A DNA stretch of 64,000 nt from Intestinimonas timonensis (GTDB lineage Bacteria; Bacillota; Clostridia; Oscillospirales; Oscillospiraceae), in NCBI RefSeq assembly GCF_900626145.1, contig NZ_LR130817.1, forward strand, positions 896,698 through 960,697, read 5' to 3'. The notes under the pieces were generated by a model, which worked only from the letters and a program-made list of their open reading frames with translations, had not been told where the DNA came from and did no database searches. Numbering within the stretch: position 1 is the first letter of the stretch; each line of letters begins with the position of its first letter. Positions 20,400-29,428 of the stretch are shown piece after piece. A program made the translations under genes and the position numbers.

Positions 20400-21659
20400 A
20401 TGACTGACCATACCGAAGAAAAAATCGACCGGGCCGTCCTGGTGGGACTCAACGCCGGCTGCCTGAGCCGGGAGGAGAACGCCAGCGAGTCCTCCATGGA
20501 GGAGCTCGCTGCCCTGCTGGAGACGGCGGGAGGGGTGTGCGTGGGCACGGTCCTCCAGAACAAGGATACCCCAGACCCCCGCACCTTCATCGGCGAGGGC
20601 AAGGTGGCCGAGGTGAAGGAGCTGGTCCAGGGGACCGGTGCCACCATGGTCATCTTTGATAACGCGCTCTCGCCCTCCCAGCAGCGGGTGCTCTCTGACG
20701 AGCTGGGAGTGGGAGTCCTGGACCGCTCCGCTCTGATTCTGGATATCTTCGCTCAGCGGGCCCGAACCAAAGAGGGCCGGCTCCAGGTGGAGCTGGCCCA
20801 GTACCAGTATCTGCTGCCCCGGCTGCTGGGCATGTGGACCCATCTGGAGCGGCAGGAGGGCGCCATCGGCACTAGAGGCCCTGGTGAGACTCAGCTGGAG
20901 ACCGACCGGCGGCACATCCGCAGAAAAATCCAGAAGCTGCGGGAGGAGCTGGAACAGGTGCGCCGGGTCCGTGCCACCCAGCGCACCCGCCGGGAGAAGA
21001 ACGAGGTGCCGGTGGTGGCCATCGTGGGCTACACCAACGCGGGGAAATCCACCCTGCTCAATACCCTCACCGGTTCCGATATCCCTGCCAACAACCGGCT
21101 CTTCGACACCCTGGACACCACCACCCGCACCCTGGAGATCTCGGATACCTGCACAGTGCTCATCTCGGATACGGTGGGTTTCATCTCCAAGCTGCCCCAT
21201 CACCTGGTGGAGGCCTTCAAGGCCACCCTGGAGGAGCTCTCCTTCGCCGACCTGCTCCTCCACGTCATTGACTCCTCCAACCCGGAGTGGCGGGAGCAGG
21301 CGGCGGTGGTGGAATCTCTCATCTATGAGCTGGGAGCCTCGGAGACGCCCCGGATCGATGTTTTCAACAAGTGCGACCGATACAGCGGCGACATCCTGCC
21401 CCACGGGGAGGACATCGTCACCGTCTCCGCCAAGACGGGGGAGGGGCTGGACCGGCTCCGCAGCATGATCGGCGACCGTCTGGACGCTGGCGCCCACCGT
21501 GTGACATTATCCCTGCCTTATGACAAGGGCGGGCTGCTGGACACCCTGTATAAGGAAGCCAAGGTGGAGTCAGTGGAGTACGGCGAGACCATCCTGGTCA
21601 CGGCGATTTGCACGCCCAAGCTCCTGGGTCAGATGAGCCAGTTCCTGACGGACAACTGA
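20400..21659 (+). CDS. hflX: Ribosome-associated GTPase HflX
   Basis: HflX binds the 50S subunit and splits stalled or hibernating ribosomes. The ATG at 20400 has CGGAGG before it. The 419-residue product has the N-terminal HflX domain with the Gly-rich GTRGPGETQLETDRR near residue 157. Its GTPase domain has GYTNAGKST (G1, about 209), DTVGF (G3, about 256) and NKCD (G4, about 323). It is followed 18 bp later by a YigZ-family gene. Confidence 0.95.
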   Translation: MTDHTEEKIDRAVLVGLNAGCLSREENASESSMEELAALLETAGGVCVGTVLQNKDTPDPRTFIGEGKVAEVKELVQGTGATMVIFDNALSPSQQRVLSDELGVGVLDRSALILDIFAQRARTKEGRLQVELAQYQYLLPRLLGMWTHLERQEGAIGTRGPGETQLETDRRHIRRKIQKLREELEQVRRVRATQRTRREKNEVPVVAIVGYTNAGKSTLLNTLTGSDIPANNRLFDTLDTTTRTLEISDTCTVLISDTVGFISKLPHHLVEAFKATLEELSFADLLLHVIDSSNPEWREQAAVVESLIYELGASETPRIDVFNKCDRYSGDILPHGEDIVTVSAKTGEGLDRLRSMIGDRLDAGAHRVTLSLPYDKGGLLDTLYKEAKVESVEYGETILVTAICTPKLLGQMSQFLTDN

Positions 21660-21677
21660 CAGAAATGAGGACCGGCC

Positions 21678-22322
21678 ATGACAGAGTATTATATCCCCAC
21701 AGCATCCTCCGAGACCGAGCTGGTGGAAAAACGCTCCCGCTTCATCGGCCATGTATGGCATGTGCAGAGCGAGGAGGAGGCCAGGGCTCGGATCGAGGAG
21801 ACCAAGAAAAAGCACTATGATGCCCGCCATAACTGCTGGTGCTACCGGCTCAAGGACGGCACCGAGCGCTACTCCGACGACGGAGAGCCCCAGGGCACGG
21901 CGGGCCAGCCCATGCTCAACGTCTTTCAGCGGGAGGGCGTGGTGGACGAGGTCTGCGTGGTGACCCGGTACTTTGGCGGCATATTGCTGGGGGCCGGTGG
22001 GCTGGTGCGGGCCTATACCCAAAGTGCCAAGGACGCCCTGGATGCCGCCGGTATCTCGGTGGTCCGCCAGTGGTCCCGGCTCGAGCTGCGTTTTCCCTAT
22101 CATCTCCTGGAGCGGATTAAGCTGGAGGCGGAGGAGGCCGGAGGTCTCCTGGGGGAGACCGACTATGCCGCCGACGTGGGCCTCACTGTTTTCCTGCCCG
22201 AGGGCGGGGAGGCGGCCTTTGTAGACCGGGTGGTGGAGCTCACCGCCGGGGCGGTGACGCCCGCTGTTACCGGACAGGACTTCCGGGCGGCGCCTCTGAT
22301 CCCCCCGAAGGAGAGGGACTGA
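21678..22322 (+). CDS. YigZ/IMPACT family protein
   Basis: The 214-residue protein has the UPF0029 N-terminal domain (KSRF-like EKRSRFIGHV near 17, DDGEPQGTAGQPM near 70 and RYFGGILLGAGGLVRAY near 97) and a DUF1949-like C-terminal domain. The family is related to eukaryotic IMPACT; its biochemical role in bacteria is not settled. Likely co-transcribed with hflX. Confidence 0.9.
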   Translation: MTEYYIPTASSETELVEKRSRFIGHVWHVQSEEEARARIEETKKKHYDARHNCWCYRLKDGTERYSDDGEPQGTAGQPMLNVFQREGVVDEVCVVTRYFGGILLGAGGLVRAYTQSAKDALDAAGISVVRQWSRLELRFPYHLLERIKLEAEEAGGLLGETDYAADVGLTVFLPEGGEAAFVDRVVELTAGAVTPAVTGQDFRAAPLIPPKERD

Positions 22323-22447
22323 ATGAAGCTCCGCCCCCAGACCGGAGCCGATGATGAATAATCTATTAATTTTTCTCGGACAAGCAGGATTTTTCCCTGC
22401 CCGCGGCGTATAACACCTCAGAACTTTTTCTAGGGAGGTGAGACGCC

Positions 22448-23452
22448 TTGACGGAACGAGAGCGACGGGAGGCCCAGGAAATGCGGTTCCTCTCGCCCTA
22501 TGCCTGCCTGTCTGCCGACTCCAGGGGCCGGGCTCGACCGGTGGAACCCTGCCCAGTGCGGACCTGCTTTCAGCGGGACATCGACCGCATTGTCCACTCC
22601 AAGGCCTTTCGGCGGCTGATGCACAAGACACAGGTTTTCCTGCACCCTGAGGGTGACCACTACCGTACCCGTATGACCCACACCATCGAGGTGGTCCGTA
22701 TCGCCCGTACCCTGGCCCGTGGGCTGCAGCTCAATGAGGACCTGACCGAGGCGGCCGCCTACGGCCACGACCTGGGACACACTCCCTTTGGTCACGCCGG
22801 TGAGCGGGTGCTCAACGAGATCATGCCCGGCGGCTTTGAGCACAACGTCCAATCCCTGCGAGTGGTGGACCGTCTGGAAAACGACGGGGACGGCCTGAAC
22901 CTCACCTATGAGGTGCGGCGGGGCATTTTGTGTCATACTGGTCCCGACCGGGCTGAGACTCTGGAGGGACAAATCCTGCGTCTGGCGGACAAGATCGCCT
23001 ATATCAACGCCGACATTGACGACGCCATGCGGGGCGGGATCATCTATCCCATGGATATTCCGCTGGAAATTTCCAACGTGCTGGGCTTTACTTACTCCGA
23101 GCGCATTGACACCCTCACCACGGATATTATCCGGGAGAGCGCCGACATTGGCGCCCTGCGTCAGTCGGACGCCTGCCGGGAGGCCATGGATAACCTGCGG
23201 GAGTTCATGTTCGAGCACGTCTACCGTAACCCGGTGGCGAAGGGGGAGGAGTCTAAAGCGCAGGGCATGCTCATGCGGCTGTTTGAATACTACTGCCACG
23301 ATCCGGACATGCTTCCCCCGGAGTTCCAGGACATCCGTGAGCGGGAGAGCGTAGAGCGGGCGGTGTGCGATTATATCGCCGGCATGACCGACAATTACGC
23401 GGTGGAGAAGTATTCCGCGGCCTTTATCCCCATGTCCTGGGGCGTCAAGTGA
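22448..23452 (+). CDS. dgt: Deoxyguanosinetriphosphate triphosphohydrolase-like protein
   Basis: The 334-residue HD-domain protein hydrolyses dNTPs to nucleosides and triphosphate. It has the metal-binding HD at GHDLGHTPFGH (about residues 108-118), an upstream histidine in RTRMTHTIEV (about 77-81) and the distal aspartate region near 190. The start is TTG at 22448, set by a strong AGGGAGGTGA site 8-10 bases upstream; no ATG gives the family N-terminus. It lies upstream of dnaG and rpoD, an arrangement common in clostridia. Confidence 0.9.
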   Translation: MTERERREAQEMRFLSPYACLSADSRGRARPVEPCPVRTCFQRDIDRIVHSKAFRRLMHKTQVFLHPEGDHYRTRMTHTIEVVRIARTLARGLQLNEDLTEAAAYGHDLGHTPFGHAGERVLNEIMPGGFEHNVQSLRVVDRLENDGDGLNLTYEVRRGILCHTGPDRAETLEGQILRLADKIAYINADIDDAMRGGIIYPMDIPLEISNVLGFTYSERIDTLTTDIIRESADIGALRQSDACREAMDNLREFMFEHVYRNPVAKGEESKAQGMLMRLFEYYCHDPDMLPPEFQDIRERESVERAVCDYIAGMTDNYAVEKYSAAFIPMSWGVK

Positions 23453-23511
23453 GGTCCGGACGGTATGAATCCGCCGTATGGCGGTAAAAATAGCCTGAAA
23501 GGGGGAGAAAC

Positions 23512-25266
23512 ATGGCCGTCCCGGCACAATTCATCGATGAATTGATGGCGCGGTGCGACATCGCGGACGTGGTGGCCGACTACGTTCCCCTGACCCGGAA
23601 GGGGGGCAGCCTCTGGGGCTGCTGTCCCTTCCACAGCGAGCGCACCCCGTCCTTCCATGTGGTGCCGGAGCGTCAGATGTACAAGTGCTTCGGCTGCGGC
23701 AAAGGCGGAGGCGTGATCAACTTCATCATGGAGATCGAGAACCTCTCCTACCCGGACGCCGTGCGGTTTCTGGCCAAACGTGCGGGGCTGCAGGTGCCGG
23801 AGGAGAGGGGAGATGGGGGCTTTCGCAAAAAGCGGGAGCGGCTGCTCTCCCTCAACAAGGAGGCCGCCCGATACTTTCACAGCGTGCTCCACAGCCCAGC
23901 CGGGCAGGCCGGCGTGGAGTATCTCTTCGGCAAGCGGAAGCTCTCCAAGGCCACAGTGACCAGGTTCGGTCTGGGCATGGCGCCGGAGGGGTGGGACAAG
24001 CTCATCACCGCAATGGCCGCCAAGGGGTATGAGAAGGGTGAACTGCTGGAGGCCGGACTGGTGGTCCGCAGCAAGGAGGGCCGGGTCTATGACCGGTTCC
24101 GGAATCGTGTCATGTTCCCCATCATAGACCTGCGGGGCGATGTGATCGGGTTTGGCGGACGTGTACTGGACGACTCCACACCCAAATACCTCAACTCGCC
24201 GGACACCCCGGTCTTCAATAAGGGCCGCAATCTCTTTGCCCTGAACATCGCCAAAAGGACCCGCCTGGGCCGCATCATCCTGACCGAGGGCTATATGGAC
24301 ACCCTGTCCCTCCACCAGGCTGGATTTGACTGCGCTGTGGCCTCTCTGGGCACCGCCCTGACACCAGACCACGCACAGCTTCTCTCCCGGTACACCAAAG
24401 AGGTGGTCATCGCCTACGATGGCGACGGCGCCGGTGTCTCGGCGGCCCAGCGTGCCATCGGGCTGCTGGAAAAGACGGGGATGAAGGTCCGGGTCCTGCG
24501 GATGAAGGGGGCTAAAGATCCAGACGAGTTTATCGGCAAATACGGCCCGGAGGCCTTTGCCAAGCTCCTGGACCAGAGTGAGAACCACATTGAATACCGC
24601 ATCGACCAGGTAAAGGGGAAATATGACCTCACCGACGATGCCCAGCGAGTGGAGTTTTTGAAGGAGGCTGTCCCCATTTTGGCCCAGCTGCCCAGCCCGG
24701 CGGAGCGGGAGATCTACGGCGCCCGATGCGCCGAGATGGCGGGAGTCACCGCCGAGGTGGTGGCCCAGGAGGTCAAGCGGGAGCGCTCCCGCTTGAGCTG
24801 GAAGGCGAAAAAGCAGCAGGAGCGCCGGGACCTGACGCCGGCGGTCCAGCTCCAGCCCAAGGAGCGGGCACTGCGTTATGACAACCTCCGCTCTGCACGG
24901 GCGGAGGAGGGCGTCCTGCGGCTGGTGATCCTGGACCCGGAGCTTTTCGGCAGCACGGCCGCCCTGGACCCGGAGCATTTCTCTGCGCCGCTTCTGGGAA
25001 AGGTTTTTCGTTTGCTCCGGGAGCGCTGGACCAACGGGCTTACCGTCAGCCTGGCCGCTCTGGCCGGCGAGCTGGAGCCCACCGAAATGAGCCACCTGAG
25101 CGGTGTGCTGACACAACCGGAATCTCTCCAGAATGGCGCGCGCGCCATGAGGGATTACATAGAGATTATAGAGACAGAAGCGGAAAAACGCAGGCTGGCA
25201 GGGGAGTCCGATGAACTGCTGGCCATGCAGAAAAAGCTGCTTGAGAAAAAAGCATATGGAGGATGA
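23512..25266 (+). CDS. dnaG: DNA primase
   Basis: DnaG makes RNA primers at the replication fork. The 584-residue product has the CHC2 zinc finger ([12 protein letters not shown] near residue 39, CFGCGKGG near 61), the catalytic TOPRIM domain ([10 protein letters not shown] near 258, YDGDGAG near 303) and a C-terminal DnaB-interaction region. The start ATG follows GGGGGAGAAAC. Its stop overlaps the ribosome site of rpoD, so the two are tightly coupled. Confidence 0.96.
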   Translation: MAVPAQFIDELMARCDIADVVADYVPLTRKGGSLWGCCPFHSERTPSFHVVPERQMYKCFGCGKGGGVINFIMEIENLSYPDAVRFLAKRAGLQVPEERGDGGFRKKRERLLSLNKEAARYFHSVLHSPAGQAGVEYLFGKRKLSKATVTRFGLGMAPEGWDKLITAMAAKGYEKGELLEAGLVVRSKEGRVYDRFRNRVMFPIIDLRGDVIGFGGRVLDDSTPKYLNSPDTPVFNKGRNLFALNIAKRTRLGRIILTEGYMDTLSLHQAGFDCAVASLGTALTPDHAQLLSRYTKEVVIAYDGDGAGVSAAQRAIGLLEKTGMKVRVLRMKGAKDPDEFIGKYGPEAFAKLLDQSENHIEYRIDQVKGKYDLTDDAQRVEFLKEAVPILAQLPSPAEREIYGARCAEMAGVTAEVVAQEVKRERSRLSWKAKKQQERRDLTPAVQLQPKERALRYDNLRSARAEEGVLRLVILDPELFGSTAALDPEHFSAPLLGKVFRLLRERWTNGLTVSLAALAGELEPTEMSHLSGVLTQPESLQNGARAMRDYIEIIETEAEKRRLAGESDELLAMQKKLLEKKAYGG

Positions 25267-25270
25267 GTCC

Positions 25271-26590
25271 ATGAGTGGAAAGAGAATACTGGATATGCCT
25301 GCTGAGCTTCCCAAGAAGGCCCAGGTCACCAGTGGAGAGAAGATCGAGGCCGGCAAGGCGGAGCTGATGAAGGTCGTTGAGGGCGTTCAGGGTGCCGAAA
25401 AGCTGGCGGAGCTGCTGGATAAGGGAAAGAAGAAGGGCAAGCTGTCCTCCAGCGAGCTCATGGACGTCCTGGAAGAGATGGACCTGGAAAGCGAGCAGCT
25501 GGATAAGATTTATGATGCCATGGAGAACATGGGGATCGACACCGCGGGGGAGGACTATCTGCCTGAGCTGGTGGATGAGGTCCCCAGCCTGGAGGAGATC
25601 GAGGATATTCCCGAAGAGGAGATCGTGGACCCCAATACCCTGGTGGACTCCTTCGGCATCGACGACCCGGTGCGCATGTACCTCAAAGAGATCGGCAAGG
25701 TAAACCTGCTGACTCCTGACGAGGAGGTACGTCTGGCTCAGGACATGGGTGCCGGCGATGCCGCCAAGGAGCGCATGGCGGAGATCGAGAGCGCAAAGAA
25801 GAAGGGCGAGGAGATCGTCCTCACACCGGAGGAAGAGAAAGAGCTTAAGCGTGCCATCAAGCGTGGTGAGGCTGCCAAGCAGCGCCTGGCTGAGGCAAAC
25901 CTCCGTCTGGTTGTCTCCATTGCCAAGCGCTATGTGGGCCGCGGTATGCTCTTCCTGGATCTGATTCAGGAAGGCAACCTGGGCCTCATCAAGGCCGTGG
26001 AGAAGTTTGATTACACCAAGGGCTACAAGTTCTCTACCTACGCTACCTGGTGGATTCGCCAGGCCATTACCCGCGCCATTGCCGACCAGGCCCGTACCAT
26101 CCGTATCCCTGTCCACATGGTGGAGACCATCAATAAGGTCATCCGGGTCTCCCGTCAGCTGCTCCAGGAGCTGGGCCACGACCCCAGCCCCGAGGAGATC
26201 TCTGAGGAGATGAATATGCCGGTGGATAAGGTCCGGGAGATCCTGAAGATCGCCCAGGAGCCTGTAAGCCTGGAAACTCCCATCGGTGAGGAGGAGGACT
26301 CCCATCTGGGTGACTTCATTCCCGATGAGGACGCTTCCGAGCCCTCTGAGGCCGCCAGCTACACCCTGCTCAAGGAGCAGCTCATTGACGTACTGGACAC
26401 CCTCACCCCCAGGGAGGAGAAAGTCCTCAAGCTGCGCTTCGGCCTGGAGGACGGCCGTACCCGCACCCTGGAAGAGGTGGGTAAGGAGTTTAATGTAACC
26501 CGTGAGCGTATCCGTCAGATCGAGGCCAAGGCCCTGAGAAAGCTCCGCCACCCCAGCCGGAGCAAGAAGCTCAAGGACTTCCTGAACTGA
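25271..26590 (+). CDS. rpoD: RNA polymerase primary sigma factor
   Basis: The housekeeping sigma-A/sigma-70. I choose ATG at 25271 (MSGKRILDM), 8 bases after GGAGG; an ATG at 25256 lies inside dnaG and overlaps that site. The 439-residue product has region 1.2 ([11 protein letters not shown]), region 2 with the -10 reading helix ([15 protein letters not shown]), region 3 and region 4.2 with the -35 reading helix near the C-terminus ([20 protein letters not shown]). It sits directly after dnaG as in the macromolecular synthesis operon. Confidence 0.97.
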   Translation: MSGKRILDMPAELPKKAQVTSGEKIEAGKAELMKVVEGVQGAEKLAELLDKGKKKGKLSSSELMDVLEEMDLESEQLDKIYDAMENMGIDTAGEDYLPELVDEVPSLEEIEDIPEEEIVDPNTLVDSFGIDDPVRMYLKEIGKVNLLTPDEEVRLAQDMGAGDAAKERMAEIESAKKKGEEIVLTPEEEKELKRAIKRGEAAKQRLAEANLRLVVSIAKRYVGRGMLFLDLIQEGNLGLIKAVEKFDYTKGYKFSTYATWWIRQAITRAIADQARTIRIPVHMVETINKVIRVSRQLLQELGHDPSPEEISEEMNMPVDKVREILKIAQEPVSLETPIGEEEDSHLGDFIPDEDASEPSEAASYTLLKEQLIDVLDTLTPREEKVLKLRFGLEDGRTRTLEEVGKEFNVTRERIRQIEAKALRKLRHPSRSKKLKDFLN

Positions 26591-26600
26591 GGGGCGCAGC

Positions 26601-27065
26601 ATGAAAATCAAATTCTATGACCAGGCGCTGGACAGTGACCTAAAATATGCGGTCATCTGTGCCAGGGTAGGGGAGAAGTGGCTCTTGTGCCGCCATAGGG
26701 AGCGGCAGACCTGGGAGCTGCCCGGCGGACACCGGGAGCCCGGAGAGGATATCCACGAGACCGCAGCCCGGGAGCTCCGGGAGGAGACTGGTGTTACCGA
26801 GTGTCAGATGGAGCCTGTGGCTGCCTACGGTGTGTTTCAGGATGAGGAGGACCCTTCCTTTGGTGCTCTCTTTTTTGCCGATGTGTGGGAGCTGAATGAG
26901 CTTCCTGAGGGCAGTGAGATGGCAGAGTGCCGCTTGATGGAGGCTCTGCCAGAGGCGCTGACCTACCCGGAGATCCAGCCTCTCCTGCTGGAGCAGGTAC
27001 AGCGGTGGCTGGATGGCGGAAATTTCCGTTCCGTCCAGGATGATATTTTTGAGCTGATGATGTGA
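26601..27065 (+). CDS. NUDIX hydrolase
   Basis: The 154-residue protein has a complete Nudix box (about residues 41-63: GGHREPGEDIHETAARE followed by LREETGV), which binds Mg2+ and cleaves nucleoside diphosphates linked to X. The substrate is not predictable. It starts 10 bp after rpoD and probably closes the dgt-dnaG-rpoD transcript. Confidence 0.9.
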   Translation: MKIKFYDQALDSDLKYAVICARVGEKWLLCRHRERQTWELPGGHREPGEDIHETAARELREETGVTECQMEPVAAYGVFQDEEDPSFGALFFADVWELNELPEGSEMAECRLMEALPEALTYPEIQPLLLEQVQRWLDGGNFRSVQDDIFELMM

Positions 27066-27253
27066 GTGAAGCCGTTCATATTTTATTTACAAGCTATTTA
27101 AAATCTGTCCATTCCTGCCGGGCGGAGAGGTGCTAAAATAAAACCGTGGTCGGGAGATCACAATTCAAAACCTCCTCCTCTCTCTCAAAAGAAAACGCGG
27201 GTCCGTGAAATCGGACCCGCGTTTCTTATTGTTGTTTAGCGGCACGTAAAAAT
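27066..27253. other. Non-coding gap after the NUDIX gene
   Basis: No gene seen. The gap holds the terminator at 27192-27224 and an AT-rich stretch (27075-27145) without a convincing promoter pair. Confidence 0.6.
27192..27224 (+). terminator. Terminator of the dgt-dnaG-rpoD-NUDIX transcript
   Basis: Perfect stem AAACGCGGGTCCG / CGGACCCGCGTTT with a 6-base loop. Confidence 0.8.
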
Positions 27254-27286
27254 AAAAAGAGCAAGCGCATTGCGCTTGCTCTTTTT
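27254..27286 (-). terminator. Original terminator of tRNA-Gln, now displaced
   Basis: A nearly perfect palindrome (AAAAAGAGCAAGCGCA / TGCGCTTGCTCTTTTT) directly abuts the orphan copy of the tRNA 3' end. Read on the minus strand it is where the tRNA-Gln gene would have ended before element 1 inserted. Confidence 0.75.
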
Positions 27287-27308
27287 GGCAGCGGGAGAAG
27301 GATTCGAA
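27284..27308. repeat. att site, left copy (element 1)
   Basis: A 25-bp sequence TTTGGCAGCGGG...GGATTCGAA, identical to 34707-34731. It includes the CCA end, acceptor strand and T-arm side of tRNA-Gln but no complete tRNA. Confidence 0.9.
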
Positions 27309-27433
27309 TTATAGGTTTGTCTACGATTTAGATTAAAACACGTTATTTTGCGTTATAATTTTCAGAAAATTTCATTCTTTTGTGCAAGCAAGTATTATTG
27401 TAGGCAACCAAATCTTATTGACTAAGGGGTATT

Positions 27434-27616
27434 TTAAGGGGTGGAAAATGGCTTTCGGTGCTCCGGTCCGGTCGTGGTTCCCATGGGGAATACAAAGGGC
27501 GTAATGTCAATAGGCGGGAGCTTGGAATATGCCTCCCAGAACTGCTCCATGGTTTCAATCCCGTAGTCCTCCCGCAGGATTTTCCATAGTTCCGATACAC
27601 GCTCTTGTTGGGTCAT
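27434..27616 (-). CDS. Small protein of element 1, 60 residues
   Basis: Not recognised. I take the ATG at 27616 (after GGAGGGAAACTGC); it overlaps the preceding gene by 4 bases, which implies translational coupling. The sequence starts with a predicted helix (MTQQERVSELWKILREDYG) and has a proline-rich tail. It is the last gene on the minus strand before the left att site. Confidence 0.6.
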   Translation of the reverse strand: MTQQERVSELWKILREDYGIETMEQFWEAYSKLPPIDITPFVFPMGTTTGPEHRKPFSTP

Positions 27617-27930
27617 GCAGTTTCCCTCCTGGCTTTTCTCCGTTCCTTTTGGCTGGCAAGAATCCTCTCTCGGTTGGCCTGGTACCACGCCTTCTTCCTG
27701 GCCGCAACTTCCTCACGGTGAGCGGCCTGGTATGCCTGAGCGTATGCCTTGGCCTGATCCTTCCGGCGCTGATACCGGCGGTGAGCTTCCGCCCGCTGCT
27801 TTTCCAGTTCCGGGAAGAGTATGTCTTCGATAAAGTCCGAAATGATATAGTCCTTGTAGGTCATCGGGGAGGCATCTATCAGGGCATCAAACCGCCGCAG
27901 CTCTTCAAGCTCTTTTTCGGTGAAGGCCAT
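27613..27930 (-). CDS. Basic helical protein of element 1, 105 residues
   Basis: Family not recognised. The N-terminal third is acidic (MAFTEKELEELRRFDALID) and the rest is a long, strongly basic helix rich in Arg, Lys, Ala and Gln. It may bind nucleic acid, but that is inference from charge only. A good GGAAGGGGG site precedes the ATG. Coupled by a 4-base overlap to the 60-residue gene downstream. Confidence 0.65.
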   Translation of the reverse strand: MAFTEKELEELRRFDALIDASPMTYKDYIISDFIEDILFPELEKQRAEAHRRYQRRKDQAKAYAQAYQAAHREEVAARKKAWYQANRERILASQKERRKARRETA

Positions 27931-27964
27931 ATCTGTTCCCCCTTCCTTGCGTCCGGCGGACAGT

Positions 27965-28005
27965 CCGCAGGATTATCCATGGATTTTCCATAGATAATCC
28001 TGTGG
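27965..28005. repeat. Inverted repeat upstream of the 27930 gene
   Basis: Arms CCGCAGGATTATC (27965-27977) and GATAATCCTGTGG (27993-28005) pair at 12 of 13 positions around a 15-base centre. No T-run follows on either strand, so a protein-binding site is as likely as a terminator. Confidence 0.6.
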
Positions 28006-28028
28006 AGCCTCCACCGGATAAAATAGCA

Positions 28029-28331
28029 TCAGCACACATTCTTGTCTATCCCACACACCGGGAAATCGGAAGCGGCCAGCTTCACGCCGTCCTGGAGACC
28101 AACACGGTAAAAGAAATGAGCTTGCAGGTCACACAGGCGGCGAGCGGCTTGCAATGCCCGCTCGGCGTTTGCAGTGTCTTTCACTTGAGAGAGCGCAGCT
28201 TCCAGGGCGGCCTCCTCCACCGCCCGCCGCTTCTGTGTGGCGTAAAAAAGCGGCTCCCGGCGGGCCACTACCCCGCCGGGAGCCTTACCAAAATGGACGG
28301 CAAGCCTATGAACACCCAGAGTATAACACAA
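28029..28331 (-). CDS. Putative small protein of element 1, start uncertain
   Basis: The frame is open from 28331, but a promoter (28320-28347) and a perfect terminator hairpin (28244-28284) lie in its first third. The true start may therefore be after the hairpin, for example GTG near 28220. The credible part is alanine/arginine-rich and helical (EEAALEAALSQVKDTANAERALQAARRL), then DLQAHFFYRVGLQDGVKLA. No family recognised. Confidence 0.4.
   Translation of the reverse strand: MCYTLGVHRLAVHFGKAPGGVVARREPLFYATQKRRAVEEAALEAALSQVKDTANAERALQAARRLCDLQAHFFYRVGLQDGVKLAASDFPVCGIDKNVC
28244..28284 (-). terminator. Intrinsic terminator or attenuator
   Basis: A perfect 13-bp stem GGCTCCCGGCGGG / CCCGCCGGGAGCC with a 7-base loop is followed on the minus strand by GCTTTTTT. 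It lies only about 30-70 bp downstream of the promoter at 28320-28347, so a short transcript would end here. Confidence 0.75.
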
Positions 28332-28347
28332 CGCCGTTGAAAGTCAA
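28320..28347 (-). promoter_or_regulatory. Sigma-A promoter of a short leader transcript
   Basis: On the minus strand TTGACT (28342-28347) and TATACT (28320-28325) are 16 bp apart. The predicted transcript meets a terminator after about 70 nt. Confidence 0.65.
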
Positions 28348-28413
28348 GCGGCGAACACATACAGGAAGGAATACTTGAACTATGGATTTCTATGAGTCTA
28401 TCACACACGCCCT

Positions 28414-28725
28414 TTACTGCCGCATGGAGGAACGGGAGGAATCCCTTACTGCTCCCCTAGAGCAGACGGAGGCATACCACGAACAGGACTTTGTGAACCG
28501 CTCCACCAGCTCAGGGGCGGCGGCCTTCAGGGCTTTGCTGTCCAGCCTGGAAGAGGTCACGGGCTTCCAGGTGATCTTATACTCCCCGGCCCGCATTTCC
28601 TCAGCCTCACCCATGTGAGCTTTGATCTGGTCCTTAATGGCCTCCGCCTCTGCCTGGGCCTCCTCAATCAATTGCTGGAGCTGGCGCAGCTCCCGAGCCT
28701 TCGCCTCGATTTCACGAATACTCAT
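28414..28725 (-). CDS. Helical protein resembling the C-terminal part of YqaJ-type phage nucleases
   Basis: The 103-residue product starts at ATG 28725 (after AAAGGTGG); a longer frame from 28821 is possible. A coiled-coil stretch (about residues 3-42) is followed by AGEYKITWKPVTSSR near 47-61 and LKAAAPELVERFTK. The pattern 'IK...MG..E...GEYKITWKPVTSSRLD.K.LK...PEL' is familiar from the tail of YqaJ-type recombination nucleases and from small stand-alone phage proteins. A role beside a phage recombinase is inference; no recombinase is present here. Confidence 0.6.
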   Translation of the reverse strand: MSIREIEAKARELRQLQQLIEEAQAEAEAIKDQIKAHMGEAEEMRAGEYKITWKPVTSSRLDSKALKAAAPELVERFTKSCSWYASVCSRGAVRDSSRSSMRQ

Positions 28726-29025
28726 ACTGTCCACCTTTCCACCCCTCCTGGGGCTTTTTGCTTTTTTGGGGAGCCCGGCGGCGGGGGGCGTTATGTGCGC
28801 CTCACGGGGTCGTCTTACCATATCCCTGTCCGCTCTTCTGTGGTGTTCTTGCTGTTACCCGTCCACCTTCGCCGGGGCTGTTCTCCCCTGATATGGTCTT
28901 ATTGTAGCATACTGTACCCAGTATGTAAATTGACAACAATAACAAATGTACCCAGTATGATTTGTTAAATTTACATACTGTACCCAGTGCGCTGATTCTG
29001 ATATAATAACTGTGGAGGTGATGAC
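28726..29025. promoter_or_regulatory. Operator/promoter region of the RHH-Uma2 pair
   Basis: Three direct copies of TGTACCCAGT (28913-28922, 28947-28956, 28979-28988) are spaced 34 and 32 bp, about three helical turns. The last overlaps the -35 position of an extended -10 promoter TGATATAAT (TATAAT at 29002-29007). The gap from 28726 to 28900 holds no gene on the plus strand. Confidence 0.7.
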
Positions 29026-29424
29026 ATGGGGAGAACATCCAGCATAGTTAAAGACCGTTATAACGCAAAAGCATATGATGAAATTAAAGTGCGTGTAGAC
29101 AAGGGCCATAAGGTAGAAATCCAGGCGCACGCCGCTGCCTTGGGTGAAAGCCTGAATGGCTTCATAGGTCGGGCCATAGATGAAGCTATGGAGCGGGATG
29201 GCTCTGGAAACCCTGCAAAAGCCCATGGAGTTGTGCAGGATAGTGTTGGGGTATCTCTTGTCCCCGATACGCTGGAGACTGCGCAGAAAGCCGCAGAAGC
29301 CACAGGGGAGACCCTGGAGCAATTTATGGAGCGAGCTGTGGTTACTCAGACGGAGCGGGATCACAATTCCCTGCGCCTGGGTATCAATCCGGCAGCCGGT
29401 GGCAAACTGGAAAAGGAGGCGTGA
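29026..29424 (+). CDS. Ribbon-helix-helix (Arc-like) DNA-binding protein
   Basis: The 132-residue protein has an RHH-type block at about residues 10-55: a strand (YDEIKVRVDKG), helix (HKVEIQAHAAALGES) and helix (LNGFIGRAIDEAME). A second, similar block follows at about 76-105 (ISLV-like GVSLVPDTLETAQKAAEATGETLEQFMERAV), so it may be a tandem RHH. Such proteins bind direct or inverted repeats and often act as antitoxins or autorepressors, which fits the three repeats upstream. It ends 4 bp before the Uma2 gene. Confidence 0.72.
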   Translation: MGRTSSIVKDRYNAKAYDEIKVRVDKGHKVEIQAHAAALGESLNGFIGRAIDEAMERDGSGNPAKAHGVVQDSVGVSLVPDTLETAQKAAEATGETLEQFMERAVVTQTERDHNSLRLGINPAAGGKLEKEA

Positions 29425-29428
29425 TTTT

